Origin: Anaeramoeba flamelloides
Taxonomy: Eukaryota > Metamonada > Anaeramoebidae
Direction: 5' to 3'
NCBI GenBank assembly: GCA_027625915.1
Contig: JANTQA010000023.1
Location: forward strand, 4,464,001 to 4,528,000
DNA: 64,000 nt
Both the position numbers and the translations under genes were made by a program. Shown one piece after another: positions 34,745 to 46,063 of the stretch. The notes beneath the pieces were generated by a model. The model saw only the letters and a list, made by a program, of their open reading frames with translations, ran no database searches and was not told the origin of the DNA. Within the stretch, counting starts at the first letter, position 1. Each line of letters starts with the position of its first letter.

Positions 34745-37700
34745 TTAAAGAGAAGTGGAAGTGGTGGGTGATGATGACGACGACGAAGAAGATGATAATG
34801 ATAATGGAGGAAGAGTTGGAATTAATTCTCTAGTTGTTAAAGATTTACCCATCCTATTACCGACTTTTACTAAAGTTTCGATACCCTTTTGGCTATTTGA
34901 AAGGAGATCTTTATCAAAAATTGTTGCGTCGTTTTCGAAAACTAATAAAACTGTACTGCCACCAAACATAAAATATCCAACTTGGTCTCCTTTTTGGATT
35001 TGCATTCCTTCTTGGATGACTAATTCGATCGATCCAACGCACGTTGCGCCGACCATAATTAAGGCAACATCGCCAAATTCTTTGGAATTGATTATGACGA
35101 CTTGGCGTTTATTTTCAGTCAATACGTTTACTTTACTTTTAATTGCCAAGGGTGACACTGTCCAATATTCGCCATCTATTACGGGATAAATTCTTTTCAC
35201 CGTGCCACTTATTGGAGAGTGCACTCGGTGATAATCCTGTGGGCTCAATCTAGCTATCACTAATGAACCGTCTTTAAATCTATCCGAGAGACTCGTTTTG
35301 CGATCATCGCTATCACTAATATCATTATTATTGGGGCCAAACAAGTTCAGGAGATTAAATTTTGTTCCCTTGATCCAAAGTTCTTTAGATTGTTCAATAT
35401 CGGAAAAGACATTGATCCTGCAATCAGCTGGGCTAATCAAAATATGGCCGTTGTTAGGTTCGTCAATAGGCCTTGAGCCCGGCTTTAATTCTCTAATGAA
35501 AAAATCGTTAAAGTTTTTAAAGGAATCCAAAGGTCTTAAGATCTCCTCTGTATTAATGTTATGCTGTCGGATGAATTTCGGGATGCTTTTCACGCTTTTG
35601 GGTGAATTCTTTTTAACGCCGATATCAAACGAAAGCTTTTTCAAGAGCCTTTTCATTTGCAGCATTCTACTCGTCGTTCTTGTTATTCGTGTTCGGTATA
35701 TCATTTGGAAGATGGTTTTCAACGATCGGGGTATCTTTTCTTCAACGATCATCCCGGTCTTACGGTCATACACCATGACCTTGGACACGCCCAATCTTGT
35801 TTTGGGGTGCTCCAGGCCTGTGGTCATATACCCTTCCATTAGATCTGTCATTTCTTCGCCAGCAAGCTTCATATTCAGCCCCGTGATCGCGATTTTCTTA
35901 TCTGTTTGTGGATAGTCAAATCCACGGTTGTTTATCGGATCCTTGTCTAAAGTCATGATTCCGTCCAAGTGTCCAAAGGTTTCGTAGACCTTTTGGAAAC
36001 TGTATTTCTTTGATTCAAAGAGATCCTTGTCCCTCAAGTGCTGTTCAATCTCTTCATCAGTTAATGCTGATCCTAAAGATGTAAACAAACTTTTTAACTC
36101 TTGGAAATTCAAATACCCGTCTTCGTCTGTATCAAAGACCTGGCCAAAGGTCTTCCAAAAGTTTGCGGTTAAATACTCCATTGGATAAAATTTGGCACTT
36201 ACCAAGAGCTTGCCCTTACTTGTAAATTTCTTCATTGATTTTAAATAATCATTGATCGGTTGGATCTTGTTCAAAATTTCTTTTTTATAATCGTTTAAAT
36301 CACAATCCTTAACAAAGCCATGTCGCCCGATTTCAACCCACCTTGTTTGTGTTTTTGTTTTGTGATCAAATTCTTGGACACCCAAGAGCTCTTGCAAATC
36401 CAAATATTGGGAGCCAATAATTTCATCTTTTTTAATTTTCTTCTTTGTATATGTTGTTAGCACTAATTTGTAATCCTTGGTATCAGGATAAATCCAAAAC
36501 CTTGCTTCGTTGTTCCAAACCGGGTTTGCTGTTTTCCTCTGAATGCTTGTTTGATACGCTTGGTGTCCTAACTGTGTCGTAGTGTATGGGTTTAATTTGC
36601 CCTGGATGAGCCTTTTTTTTAAGTCTTTGCCCTCGAGAATGTTAAAGCGAACGATCCCTAATGGCTTTTGTGCTAAACCCTCTTCAGCTTCGATTTCTTG
36701 AATTGTAACACCCACTTTGATCTTTCCTAGCCCTTCGCTTTTGTCTTTGCCTTTGCCATCAAGTGCTAATTCTCTAATAACTTCCTTGCCAACTTCAATG
36801 TCTTGCAAATTTAACTTGGCTTTGCCTAATAGATCGTCTCTACTTAGCAAATCCCAGTCATATACTTTGAATTTGATTGACTCTGGTAATTGTGATTCCT
36901 TTAACTTGAAAGTTTCGTCCCATCTTTTGTTATTTTTTTTGTTAATTATTGGTTGTCAAAAAAAGTTAAAGTATGTGAAAAATAAATAAATAGATAAAGA
37001 TTTTTAAAAATAAGAGTCGTTTATTATTTAGAAGTTCATTGAAATATCCTTATTTTGTTGTTTTGTTGGTGAGGGTGTTTTGGAATTGTTTTTTTTTATT
37101 TTGGGATTGGGTTTTGAAACTACAGTGATCTAAATAATACGTAAACAAACACAATAATCCAAGTTTCAAAATATAATCCGTGCTTTTTTTTCTTCTTTTT
37201 ACAAGGCAGCATCCAGTCGACTACCAAATAGTGGACCTAAGTTCAAATCAATTTTCAAAGTAAACATCTGGATTTTGTAGTGAAATTTAAATTAGTAATG
37301 CTTTTTGTTGAAAATTTTTTATAATATTCTCAATTTTTTTTAGTTTTCCTTTATTTTTTTGAGGAGAAAAATTTTTACAAAAATTTATTCATTTTTTGAG
37401 AAAAATTTTGCAATTTGATCCTTCATTTTTTGAATTTCTTTTTAAATAATAGAACTTTAAGAAGCCAATACTATATATATTTAGGGTTTATTATTGGTTT
37501 CTTTGATCGGTTGATGTATAGGTTTTCTATAACAAAAAAACATGCTTTTTCTTTTGAAACACACATTAAATTTTTTTGCACGCTTTATTTTGACTTCAGT
37601 AAATTGTTTAAATCAATGATTAGTTCAGTTTATGAGAACTAAACATGAAAAAGGGACTTTTTTGGAAAGTTATAATGTTAATGGATTACAAGCCTGGATA

Positions 37701-38829
37701 TTTGAAAGTATTTGTTTATTTTCCCTTTGTTTTTGTTCCCACCACATTCTTTTTTTATTAATTTTTATCGATTATTTACTTGTTACTTTTTTTTTGAAAA
37801 AGACACCCTTTGGTTTTGAGTTGTTTTTTTTGATCAAGGTATTACAACTCATTGATTGGTATAATAAATGGGAAAAGATTTTCGTTTATTTTTCATTTTG
37901 CTTTTTTGTTCTCCAAATAGAATTTACACTATGAAATAGATTGGAATTTATGCTTTCTCTTTGGTTTTGTTCTGTACCTTTTTGTTATTTGTATTTTGTG
38001 TCTTTTGTGTAAACCAAGCGCCCCTAAATTAAAAGTCGTTTCATCATTAAAAAAAAGAAAATGGTGTGAAATTCTGATCCTATTTAAATTTCTAATCTAA
38101 TACTGATATTGGAATTATAAATGGATTAAAATTTTCGTTTTCTTTTCTAGATTCCTTTTTATAAATAGAGTTTTTAAAACAAGTAGAATGCAATTTAAAA
38201 ACTCTCTTTTAAAAAAAAAGAGTAAAATGAAGTGAAAAATTTTCCCGTTTCTAATTCAAATATCATAATGTCTGAGAAAATTATTGATTTTCATAGAACT
38301 TGGAATTTATGTTCGTTTTTTCAACAAAAAGTGAGATCAGGAATAAACCAATTTGTTTGTCTTTTGAAAAAAGGGTTTCCAAATTCTTCTCGTAAACATT
38401 TTCTTGAGAAAAACTGATGAAAAATTAAATAGATATATAATTAAGAATAGTGCATTTTTGCTTTTTGATACTTTCTTAGAAAAGAAATTTGAAAATACTT
38501 ACTTTGGATTCAAAGATTTGTGAACGACTTTTGTGGAAAGGGTTTGGTTGTTTAAAGTTATTGAACAGTATGGATCGCTCTATTTAAAAATAGTTGTGAA
38601 GTGGAAATGTATTCCGAAATCAAAAAAAAAATCAACGAAATAATATTTTTGTTAACACAATAAAAGTTTTTAGTCTGAAAGATAAATCAAAAAAAAAAAA
38701 AAGAAAGCACAATCCCAAAATATCAGAAGTTCTTACAGATCCATTATAATCGCTTGATTGTAAATTTTGACCAAAGAAGATTTTAATCGTTACAAGATAA
38801 AAGATAACAAATTTTGTTGCCAATTCCAT
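34745..38829 (-). CDS. PSD2-like: Phosphatidylserine decarboxylase, C2-C2-EF-hand type, three exons, 782 aa
   Basis: Converts phosphatidylserine to phosphatidylethanolamine; the C2/EF-hand class acts in endosome or Golgi membranes (yeast Psd2p). Exons: 38829-38737, 38579-38503, 36923-34745; donors GTAAGA and GTAAGT, acceptors AG, all phases consistent. Exons 1-2 supply the start of the first C2 domain (KIFFGQNLQSSDYNGS joined to SDPYCSITL, then LNPK), continuing in exon 3 with WDETFKLKESQLPES. Second C2 at about 145-245; EF-hand loop DTDEDGYLNFQE at about 312-325; decarboxylase domain at about 470-760. The triad looks intact: Asp in SPADCRI, His in DYHRVHSP, and Ser of the GGST self-cleavage site (about residue 715), which would become the pyruvoyl group. 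Ser-rich tail. Intron 2 (36924-38502) contains MITE B2 and PAS-like debris. Confidence 0.93.
37121..37601 (+). mobile_element. MITE family B, copy B2 (481 bp), in an intron
   Basis: Starts TACAGTGATCTAAATAAT and ends TTATTTTGACTTCAGTA, an imperfect terminal inverted repeat. Full length compared with B3 and B4. Lies inside intron 2 of the phosphatidylserine decarboxylase gene, antisense to it by the orientation used here. Confidence 0.8.
37640..38420 (-). pseudogene. PAS-like remnant inside the decarboxylase intron
   Basis: Minus strand, about 38410-38280, reads NLETLFSKDKQIGLFLISLF, matching in position and spacing NFAKLFKTEKQSLISTKLIS of the 16-kb PAS protein. A stop follows. Around 37920-37860 a short KNKRKSFPIYYTNQ stretch could be the later strands. 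No intact frame. The plus-strand frames over the same bases (100 and 49 codons with ATG) look less like protein. Confidence 0.35.
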
Positions 38830-38943
38830 TAAAAGTAAAGAAATTTGGAGTGTTTAAAAAAAAAATGATTTAAAATACACTTGTTAAAACTAAATTAAAA
38901 AATAAAAAAAATTATCAATTTTCACAAGAATTATTATGGGGTC

Positions 38944-39560
38944 TCATGTTTGGTTATACTGAAAGATACATTTCTCTTTAATAATTAATTTATTTGAGGA
39001 TCCACAAAATTGGAAAATTTTTTTGCAATGTAACTTTGGTGCTTTTGGGGGCATAGAGGATATAAAAAATGAATTTTTATGAATTTGATTTCTTAAAAAT
39101 TTTTCCCTGAAAGTAGATGAATTAGAGTAATATTTTTTCGAATATTTTTGTTCCAAAAGATTTTTTGAAAAGAAAGTTTAAGAAAGTGAAGGGGCTGTGT
39201 TACATCAAAAAATGCTTTTCTTAATATTTATTTGATTTACTCTTCTGAAGAAGAGAACAAAATAATACAAGACAAAATATCAATACTTTTTTTTCCAAGT
39301 GTATTTTTACTGGTGGTTGTTTCTTTTATTCAACATAAACCAAAATTGTACTTCAAGAGTGAATTAGTTTTTTTACAGCCTTTTTTTCAAGTTTTTCCAT
39401 CTTTTGTGAGTATTTACATAAATAGGGTCTTTAACCAACTTAAAGTTCTAGAAAAAATCTTTAGGACCTTTTACTGGTTTTTCTAAAGTGGTTATTTGGA
39501 TTTTATTTATTGAAAAAAAATAAATCTTGTTTAATTCTTTTACAAAAGTAAAAATCATTT
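38944..39560 (-). pseudogene. Second PAS-like remnant upstream of the decarboxylase gene
   Basis: Minus strand, about 39385-39230, shows QFWFMLNKRNN and, in another frame, PPVKIHLEKKVLIFCLVLF, which together recall the FW-xxx-L-N-K and final strand of PAS domains. A 70-codon minus frame without ATG follows at 39156-38944. Broken frames; assignment weak. Confidence 0.28.
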
Positions 39561-40134
39561 TATCTGATTTACAGATGGCCTTTTGTTGAAAGTTTTTTTC
39601 CTATTTTTATCTTGAAGAGATCAAAACAATAATAATGAATTAGAAAGGTCGAACGATCTAAGTGGTAAACCACAAAAGATATCTATTCATTTTGCTTAAG
39701 TAGAATAAAATCTATTATCCAAATATTAAAGTAATTTTTTTGAAAAAAATCATACTAGTTTGATTTTTTTATTTCTCTTTTTAAAAACTCCCTTGTAAAG
39801 TACTACGAAAGGAGTCTAAGAACATATTTAACAATTTAGTTTTTCTTAAAAATTTTTCTTCGTAATAAAATATTTCTGTTGTTAAAATCACTCACAAAGA
39901 ACTGATAAAACTGTGTTGCTAATAGAAAAATTTTTTTTTCTTTTTCGAGAATACCTACAGATAAAAGGATCAAAGAAACAGAGAATAAACATTTCATAAA
40001 TAAGATAATGATTTCTTAAAGTTCGATTATTTAAATGAAAACTCGAAAAATATTCGATCGTAGTAGAAAATTTTTCTCAAAAAATAGAGTGAATTCAATT
40101 AAAATAAAAATTTATTCATCAAAAATAAAAATTT
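39561..40134. other. Intergenic, no gene seen
   Basis: AT-rich spacer; no frame or repeat that I recognise. Confidence 0.4.
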
Positions 40135-40598
40135 TACTGTTGAGAGAAAAATAGTTGGACAGAGAAAAATGGTTGGACAGCAATTTTTATTTTGGGAACA
40201 TTACCGAAAATGATTTTTAATTTCATTTTTTTGTAAAATAACTAAAGAAAATAACAATAATCTACTTGTTAGAATATTAATTAATGTAATTCTACTTTTT
40301 CAAAACCTTCTCTCTTATAGTCTAAAGTAAGTTTAAAAAGTACCTTTTCAGAATTAATAGAAAACTGTACTAACTTGGATTTGTGTTATAATAGCATGAT
40401 CTACTTTTAGTTATCAACCATTCAAATGAGTGTTCTACACACACCACAGATTAATGAACTTGTAACACATTTAAATCTGGATTTATATAAAATTCACCGA
40501 GTTATCAATAGGATTTGATTTTCAATTTTACTAATGTTCCTAATTAAAAATGGTGTCCAACCATTTTTCTGTGTCCTACATTTTTCTCTTAATAGTTA
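40135..40598. mobile_element. Foldback/MITE J (464 bp) with doubled end motif
   Basis: Inverted ends: left TACTGTTGAGAGAAAAATAG, right (inverted) TAACTATTAAGAGAAAAATG. Each end carries the motif AGAAAAAT plus a GGACA element twice in tandem (TTGGACAGAGAAAAATGG then TTGGACA). The interior has no lasting frame. It directly precedes a LINE fragment. Confidence 0.7.
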
Positions 40599-40639
40599 TA
40601 ATAAATTTAGAATAATAACTAAAAATTTTAATAGAAAAT

Positions 40640-41230
40640 ATGATAATTTCAGTAAATAAAAAGAAATTTAAATTCAAAAAGAAATTAGGAAATTTATCTC
40701 TTCCTAATTTCGAAAAATTAATAAAGTTTAATCAAAGAATAAATAATAAAATTAATTGGAATTCAAAAGATATTATCGAACTAAAAAAAGAAATATACAA
40801 ATAAACATATAACAGGTTGTTGAATTCTACAAGTTTGAAGGTCCAAAAATATTTCACAATAATAAAAAATCAAAATTATTTATTTAAAACTCAAAAATAT
40901 TTGAGTTATCCCTCAAGCTCAACAATTCTAAAATTTAAAACTTTCACTAGCTGCTTAAATAGATATTACTATGTAATTAATAAAAATTCAAATAAATTTT
41001 GTCCTTTATGTTTAAAATATGAACAAAGGGAAATAATATAAAAATATCCATCACTTTTTATGGATATGTCCTTTCTATGAAAAAGATAGATTAATGTTTC
41101 ACAATAAATTAAATTAAATAAATCTTAATGAAATAATTTTAAATCAAAGATAGTTTGAAATTATTTTCATGAATTAATAATCGTGAAATCTATGATTTTA
41201 CACTTAAATTTCTGAAAAGGAAATATAACT
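40640..41230 (+). mobile_element. LINE 3' fragment 2
   Basis: Pieces parallel the C-terminal part of the 25.7-27.1 kb LINE: KINWNSKDIIELKK against the NINWHTKGLKLLD region, a VQKYFTIIKNQN helix against VQQYLKIIKQQN, RYYYVINKNSNKFCPLC against RYSYVTSKNKNKNCDLC, and a frame-broken FLWICPFYEK against FLWDCPAYK. Several stops. No reverse transcriptase part. Confidence 0.75.
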
Positions 41231-41998
41231 CTAATGACAACTAGAGTGTAATTTACACTTCTTCAATAATAATAAAATAAAAAAAATAACTAAAAATGTT
41301 CAACAAATCTCTTTTCAAAAGATAAAATTAATTCAAAATATCAAGGGGTTAACTTTTACCAATGATATGATCTTAGGTATACTGTTGGACAATGTATTAG
41401 ATTTTTTATTGAAAAAGAAGAAAAAAAAAACAAAGCTTCTAATTTGAAATCCTGGTTAGTGGCTTTGGGGATGCACATTTTTGATCATCGATTATAACTT
41501 AATTAAATTTAATACCCCCCCCCAAAAAAAAAAAAAAAAAAAAAAAATTACTCTTCATTCCTAATTTGTCATTTGTGGGTATTTGTAATAGAAGAAAAAA
41601 CCAAAAACCAAAAAAGTACGATTTTTTAAAAAAAAATTACTTTAATATTTGGAGAAAAGATCTTCTTTAACTTATCAAAAATGAAAAGATAGTATTGATA
41701 ATATCTCCCCATATTTCATACGAATTATCAGCACTCTTCATAATGAGATATTCATAAAGTCATATAACATATACCCATTTCTTTTTAATAGTTACTTCAA
41801 TGGTGTATACCTTGATTTTTCCATTAATAAAGAAAAATTGTTATTAGAGCACTCTAAAATATTTTGCTGGTTAATGATTGAAAAAAACCCAAGATCTTGA
41901 CAAATTCAATTTGAAAATATTTATCAAGAGTTTTAAAAAGCGTGATAAATAAACTTTGATAGATAAAATTATAATTTCTTCAATTTGATTTTAATATT
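41231..41998. other. Intergenic, no gene seen
   Basis: Contains a junction of a C run and about 24 A bases near 41515-41547. The LINE fragment may reach a little further than marked. Confidence 0.4.
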
Positions 41999-42490
41999 AG
42001 TAAAACATTTTCCAGTAAAATTGTCCATATGTAATAAGTGGATTACATGTGTTTAAAGGGTTTGAATTGATATTAGAAGAAAAAATTTTAATTTGGAAAT
42101 TTCAAAATTGAAATTTTTTTTTTAAAGTTTTTTTTTTAAAAACATAATTTATTTCCCATTTTTATTTTTAATTGCAAGATCGATAGCTACTTTGTAAAAA
42201 CGTGTTATTCTAATGGTTATTGAAACAGTGAAAATGATTGTTTTAAAATAATATTTATTTCTATTGGATTTTATTCCGATCATTCATTTAAGATCAAATT
42301 GAAAATTGTTGTTTTTCTCAATAATCGTCAAAGAATTTGAGTTTTTGAATTTTTTTATCTAGGATTTATACGGTATATTCTTTCATATCAAGTACCAACT
42401 ATTCTTTGAAGAATATTTTTGTTCTCAATTCTTATTTATTTTTCCAAGGTCAATTATAAAAAATAGTTGATATTTGAAAAAAAAGTTGGG
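41999..42490 (+). mobile_element. MITE family C, copy C3 (internal deletion)
   Basis: Left end TAAAACATTTTCCAGTAAAA; shared blocks TTGCAAGATCGATAGCTACT, GTGTTATTCTAATGGTTATTG and CAACTATTCTTTGAAGAATA follow the order of C2. The segment around the TCACTTCATTTTC block is missing and the right terminal repeat is not recognisable. Confidence 0.7.
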
Positions 42491-43110
42491 AAGAAATTGA
42501 TAAAAAAAACATCACCACAAATTCAATTTTTATTCAAGTTAGCATCCTCCAATAATAACTTACAGTAATCACCCACTATGTATTCAATATAGACTAAAGA
42601 AATGCCACCATTAGAGACTTTTTATGATTTAATATACTATCAAAAAAAAACCAAACAAATAAACAAGAATAAATAAAACATATTCCTATAAACATATACA
42701 CAAAAAAGGACTAAAAAAATACTGGTATTTGAAATTTAAATGGGTAAAAATTTCATATTCTATCATTTTTTCAATTTTTCAAAATTCTTTCATTTGTGTT
42801 GTTAAGTTCACCCAAAATATACCAATGTATAGAATATAAAAGCAACGAACCAATAAATAGAAAGCACAAATTATAAGTTTGTTACTTAAAAATTTCTTCT
42901 TCGAAAAATAAAGGAAAATGAAGTGAAAATTTTTCCCCATTTATTATTTAAATACCAGTAATAAAATGTTTTTGCTCAATTTCCAATATCTTCAAAAAAC
43001 GGATATTCAACATTGTTTCATTTTTAGATTATACCAAAAACGTCGAAAAGTAAATTTATTTTTAATTATTATTATTTTGTTTTTTGTGTGTTTGATGTTT
43101 TTTTTTTATT
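42491..43110. other. 3' flank of the membrane-protein gene
   Basis: No gene. A 45-bp piece of family C (AAAATGAAGTGAAAATTTTT and on) occurs near 42915; another copy lies at 38222. Confidence 0.4.
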
Positions 43111-44428
43111 TTATTTTTCCTCTTTTTTTTCATTATTTTCACTTATTTCTTTTTCATTATTTTGATTCATTTCTTTTTTCTTATTTTCGTTTGTTTTTTC
43201 CTTTTTATTATCATCTTCTTTTCCTTTTTCTTTTCCTTTTTCTTTTCCTTTTTCTTTTTCTCTTGGTTTTTCCTCATTTTTAACTTGATCATTTTCATTT
43301 TTATCGTTGACTTGGTTGTTAATCTTTTCTTTTTTTTCGCCATTACTTTCGCCTTCTTCATCTATTTCATTTCTAAAATTTACTTTTTTTTCATTTGCAT
43401 TATCCATTTTGACATTAATCTTATTTGCTTCCGTCTTTTTGGAATTAACCTTTTTTTTTTTTTTCTTTTTCTTTTTTTTTCTCTTTTTTTCACGATTCTT
43501 GAGTGAATTATTTCTACTCGATCGGATTGAAGGCTCAGACTGGATACTAGTAGATGAAGAGTAACCAAAAATCTCCGAATGTGGGAAAGATTTTGCTATT
43601 TCATCATCTTCGATTAAATATAATTGATCAACTTCTTCCAAATGATCTAAATTTATTAATGCTTCGTCTTCATCTGTTTCTTCAAATTGGTGAAACGGCC
43701 CATCAGACAACGATGAGATTCTGAGATTGTTTTTTTGTTTCTTTTTCTTTTTTTGTTTTTGTTTTTGTAATTCTAATTCTATTTCGAATTCTTCTTTTTC
43801 AACAACCCCCTTCTTCCTAGATTCTTTCGACTCATCGTATCCTTCAGATTCTTCATATTCTTCAGATTTTTCAGATCCTTCAGATCCTCGAGATTCCTCT
43901 TCGGGTTGATTTAATAAAATATCCTTATTTTCTTCATCTAAATCTCCTCCTTCCTGGATCATGTTTTTTTTTCGATTTTTTGTTTTATATACGCCATAAT
44001 AACGGAATTTGATATTCACATAAATAAACAAGACAAAGAGGATTGCTAAATGTACAACCAAAACATAGATCCTTATTTTGGTTTTTTGTTGTGTGTTTGT
44101 GTCCTCTTTTGATTTGGACAATAAAGATCGTTGTTCAAATTGTGATTTTTCTGATAGATAATTGACAAAATCTCCTTGGTTTGTTTTTGTGATCGAATTA
44201 AATTGAATTTGTTTTTCAGAAGACTCTGTTTAGGTTTGATTTCAAATCATGAAAATAAAAATGAGATCGAGAAAGGGTTTTTTTTTTTTTATTTTTATTT
44301 TTTTTAATTGTTTTAAGGTAGGCGATTGTTGGTAAATTCAGTACAATTAGTCAAAGCTTACCTATTGGTTTGGCATCAAAAAAAATCACAATCAAAAAAA
44401 TCAAGAGAACAAATCCATTTGGGATCAT
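43111..44428 (-). CDS. Signal-peptide, single-pass membrane protein with Lys/Glu-rich tail, two exons, 393 aa
   Basis: The long frame has no ATG near its 5' end; following it upstream leads to an AG acceptor at 44226-44227 and a short first exon, 44428-44362 (ATG ATC CCA ... donor GTAAGC), phase 1 on both sides. Exon 1 encodes a classic signal peptide: GFVLLIFLIVIFF with DAKP after it. A lumenal stretch of about 50 residues follows, then a membrane helix (YVLVVHLAILFVLFIYV, about residues 75-92), then a roughly 300-residue cytoplasmic tail of acidic and Lys-rich low-complexity sequence, including a KEKG repeat and a poly-Lys run. Type I topology is inferred. Family not recognised; no enzymatic domain. 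The tail composition is typical of adaptor or tethering segments, but that is speculation. Confidence 0.8.
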
Positions 44429-44776
44429 AAAACAGAAAAAATGAAATTTTATAAACTAATTCGAACATTTGTAAACTTGTATTCTAAAAGTTGGAATGTA
44501 TTGAAATGTGATATTATAAAGAGAGAAAACATTATAAAAGTAGATTTTATATTATATGGTATAGTATTTATCAAGAGATTTTGTGAACAATTATTGGTAA
44601 AAAAAGAATAACAACTAAGGGATAAACACCAACTACCTAGAAGTCCAAAATTAAAGTGCGTTGTTGTTGAATGTAAATTTATTTAGATTCATAATTCAAA
44701 TGTCTCAAAAAAAAAATCTAATTTGTAAAATTGTTTTAAAAAAACGATATTTATCAATTAAGAAGGATCCTTTTAT
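44429..44776. other. Upstream region of the membrane-protein gene
   Basis: AT-rich, with no supported motif; it ends where MITE B3 begins. Confidence 0.4.
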
Positions 44777-45258
44777 TACAGTGATCAAAATAATGTGGGT
44801 ACAACGACTATAATCCGTTTTTCAGAATATAATCCGTTTTTTTTTTCTTCTTGTTCCAAGGCAACATCCAATTCATAACACAATAGTATACCTAAGTTCA
44901 AATCAATTTTGAAAGTAAACATCAGGATAATTTCAGTAAAATTTAAATTATGAATGTAATTTGTTAATTTTTTGAAAATATTCTCCCTTTTGATAATTTT
45001 TTTGTTTTTTTGATAGTAGGAAACAATTATTAAAAATTTAACTCTATTTTTTGAGATAAATTTTACAATTAGATCCTTCATTTTTAGAATTTCTTTTTAA
45101 ATATTAGATCTTTCAATAACCAATACCATATTTAATACGGATTTATTGTTGGTTTCTTTGATCGGTTGATGTATAGGTCTTATATGACTAAAAAACACAC
45201 TTTTGATGGTTGGAAACATGGATTAAACTTTTATGCATGTTTTATTTTCACAAGAGTA
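44777..45258 (+). mobile_element. MITE family B, copy B3 (482 bp)
   Basis: Left end TACAGTGATCAAAATAAT, right end TTATTTTCACAAGAGTA. Internal landmarks: a doubled TATAATCCGTTTTT, ATAGTATACCTAAGTTCAAA, TTGGTTTCTTTGATCGGTTG. Same length as B2 and B4. Confidence 0.85.
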
Positions 45259-45862
45259 GTATAAAAAATAAAAGACAATTTTTGAAAAAAATCTACATTT
45301 TCCAGACAATTTAAACTCTTAATCATCTAACAAAAACTACAAAGTCGAAAAAAAATATCTTTCTAAAAATTTGTCTATTAATGAATATTATTTGCTAAAC
45401 TATTGATATAATTAATTGTTTGTATAATAAACCCTGGAATTATAATTATTATTATTAGTTTCTAATTTTGGAAACAAATTAAAAAAAAACTGTTTTTCTT
45501 TGTAGAAAACTAAAGTGATCAATATTTCAGGTTTTTTTATTAAATATATAATGGACATAAGAAAAATACCAAAATTAATAAATGGAAAAAATAGTTTATT
45601 TTGGAGGTCTATATATTAATTATTCAATTAATTGACCCCGAATAAAAAGTTTGATTCAGTTTTCCTCTTTTTGGAAATATTTTGTTATTATTGTTAAGTA
45701 ACAAATTCTTGGGTGGGTTTCTCCTCTTTAATGAGTTGGTCCGTAAAATACGGACCTTTTTTAAATCAAACAAGGTTAAATTCTAATTTTCAACATTTAT
45801 TAGTTCTTAATTTGTTAATAATTCCTCTTATCTTTGAAATATTCCAAAACTAAATCAAGATG
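45259..45862. other. Intergenic, no gene; small perfect hairpin
   Basis: GGTCCGTAAAATACGGACC near 45744-45762 is a perfect 8-bp stem followed by a T run. No transcription unit is visible that it would end. Confidence 0.45.
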
Positions 45863-46063
45863 TGCAATCAGTTTCAGGTTTAAGACACAAACTTTCCACC
45901 TAATTCTTTGGCAAAAAAAAATCTCAAATTAAAGCACAAAATTCAAATTCGAGTAAAATAATTTGTAAAATAAAAAAATTGTAAATTTTGTGCCTTAATT
46001 TGAGATTTTATTGTGCATTAAATTTCGTGGAATGTTTGTACCTTAAATTTGAAACTGACTGTA
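45863..46063. mobile_element. Palindromic MITE family D, copy D2 (201 bp)
   Basis: Arms pair from the CAGTTTC-type tip inward; boxes TTAAGACACAAA, TTAAAGCACAAA and TTTGTGCCTTAA are visible. Ends ACTGTA. Confidence 0.8.

Noticed and set aside
34755-35915. Plus-strand frames of 144 and 205 codons
   Set aside because: Shadows of the phosphatidylserine decarboxylase exon, with no domain of their own.
37632-37934. 100-codon plus-strand frame with ATG, hydrophobic
   Set aside because: T-rich composition makes hydrophobic frames by chance; the opposite strand gives better PAS-like matches and the region lies in an intron.
39232-39486. 84-codon plus-strand frame
   Set aside because: No ATG near its start, no recognisable motif; the minus strand reads more like a PAS remnant.
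42966-43564. Plus-strand Phe-rich frames resembling transmembrane proteins
   Set aside because: Complement of the poly-Lys/Glu tail of the membrane-protein gene.
45744-45762. GGTCCG hairpin plus T run as a bacterial-type terminator
   Set aside because: The genome is eukaryotic and no gene ends here.
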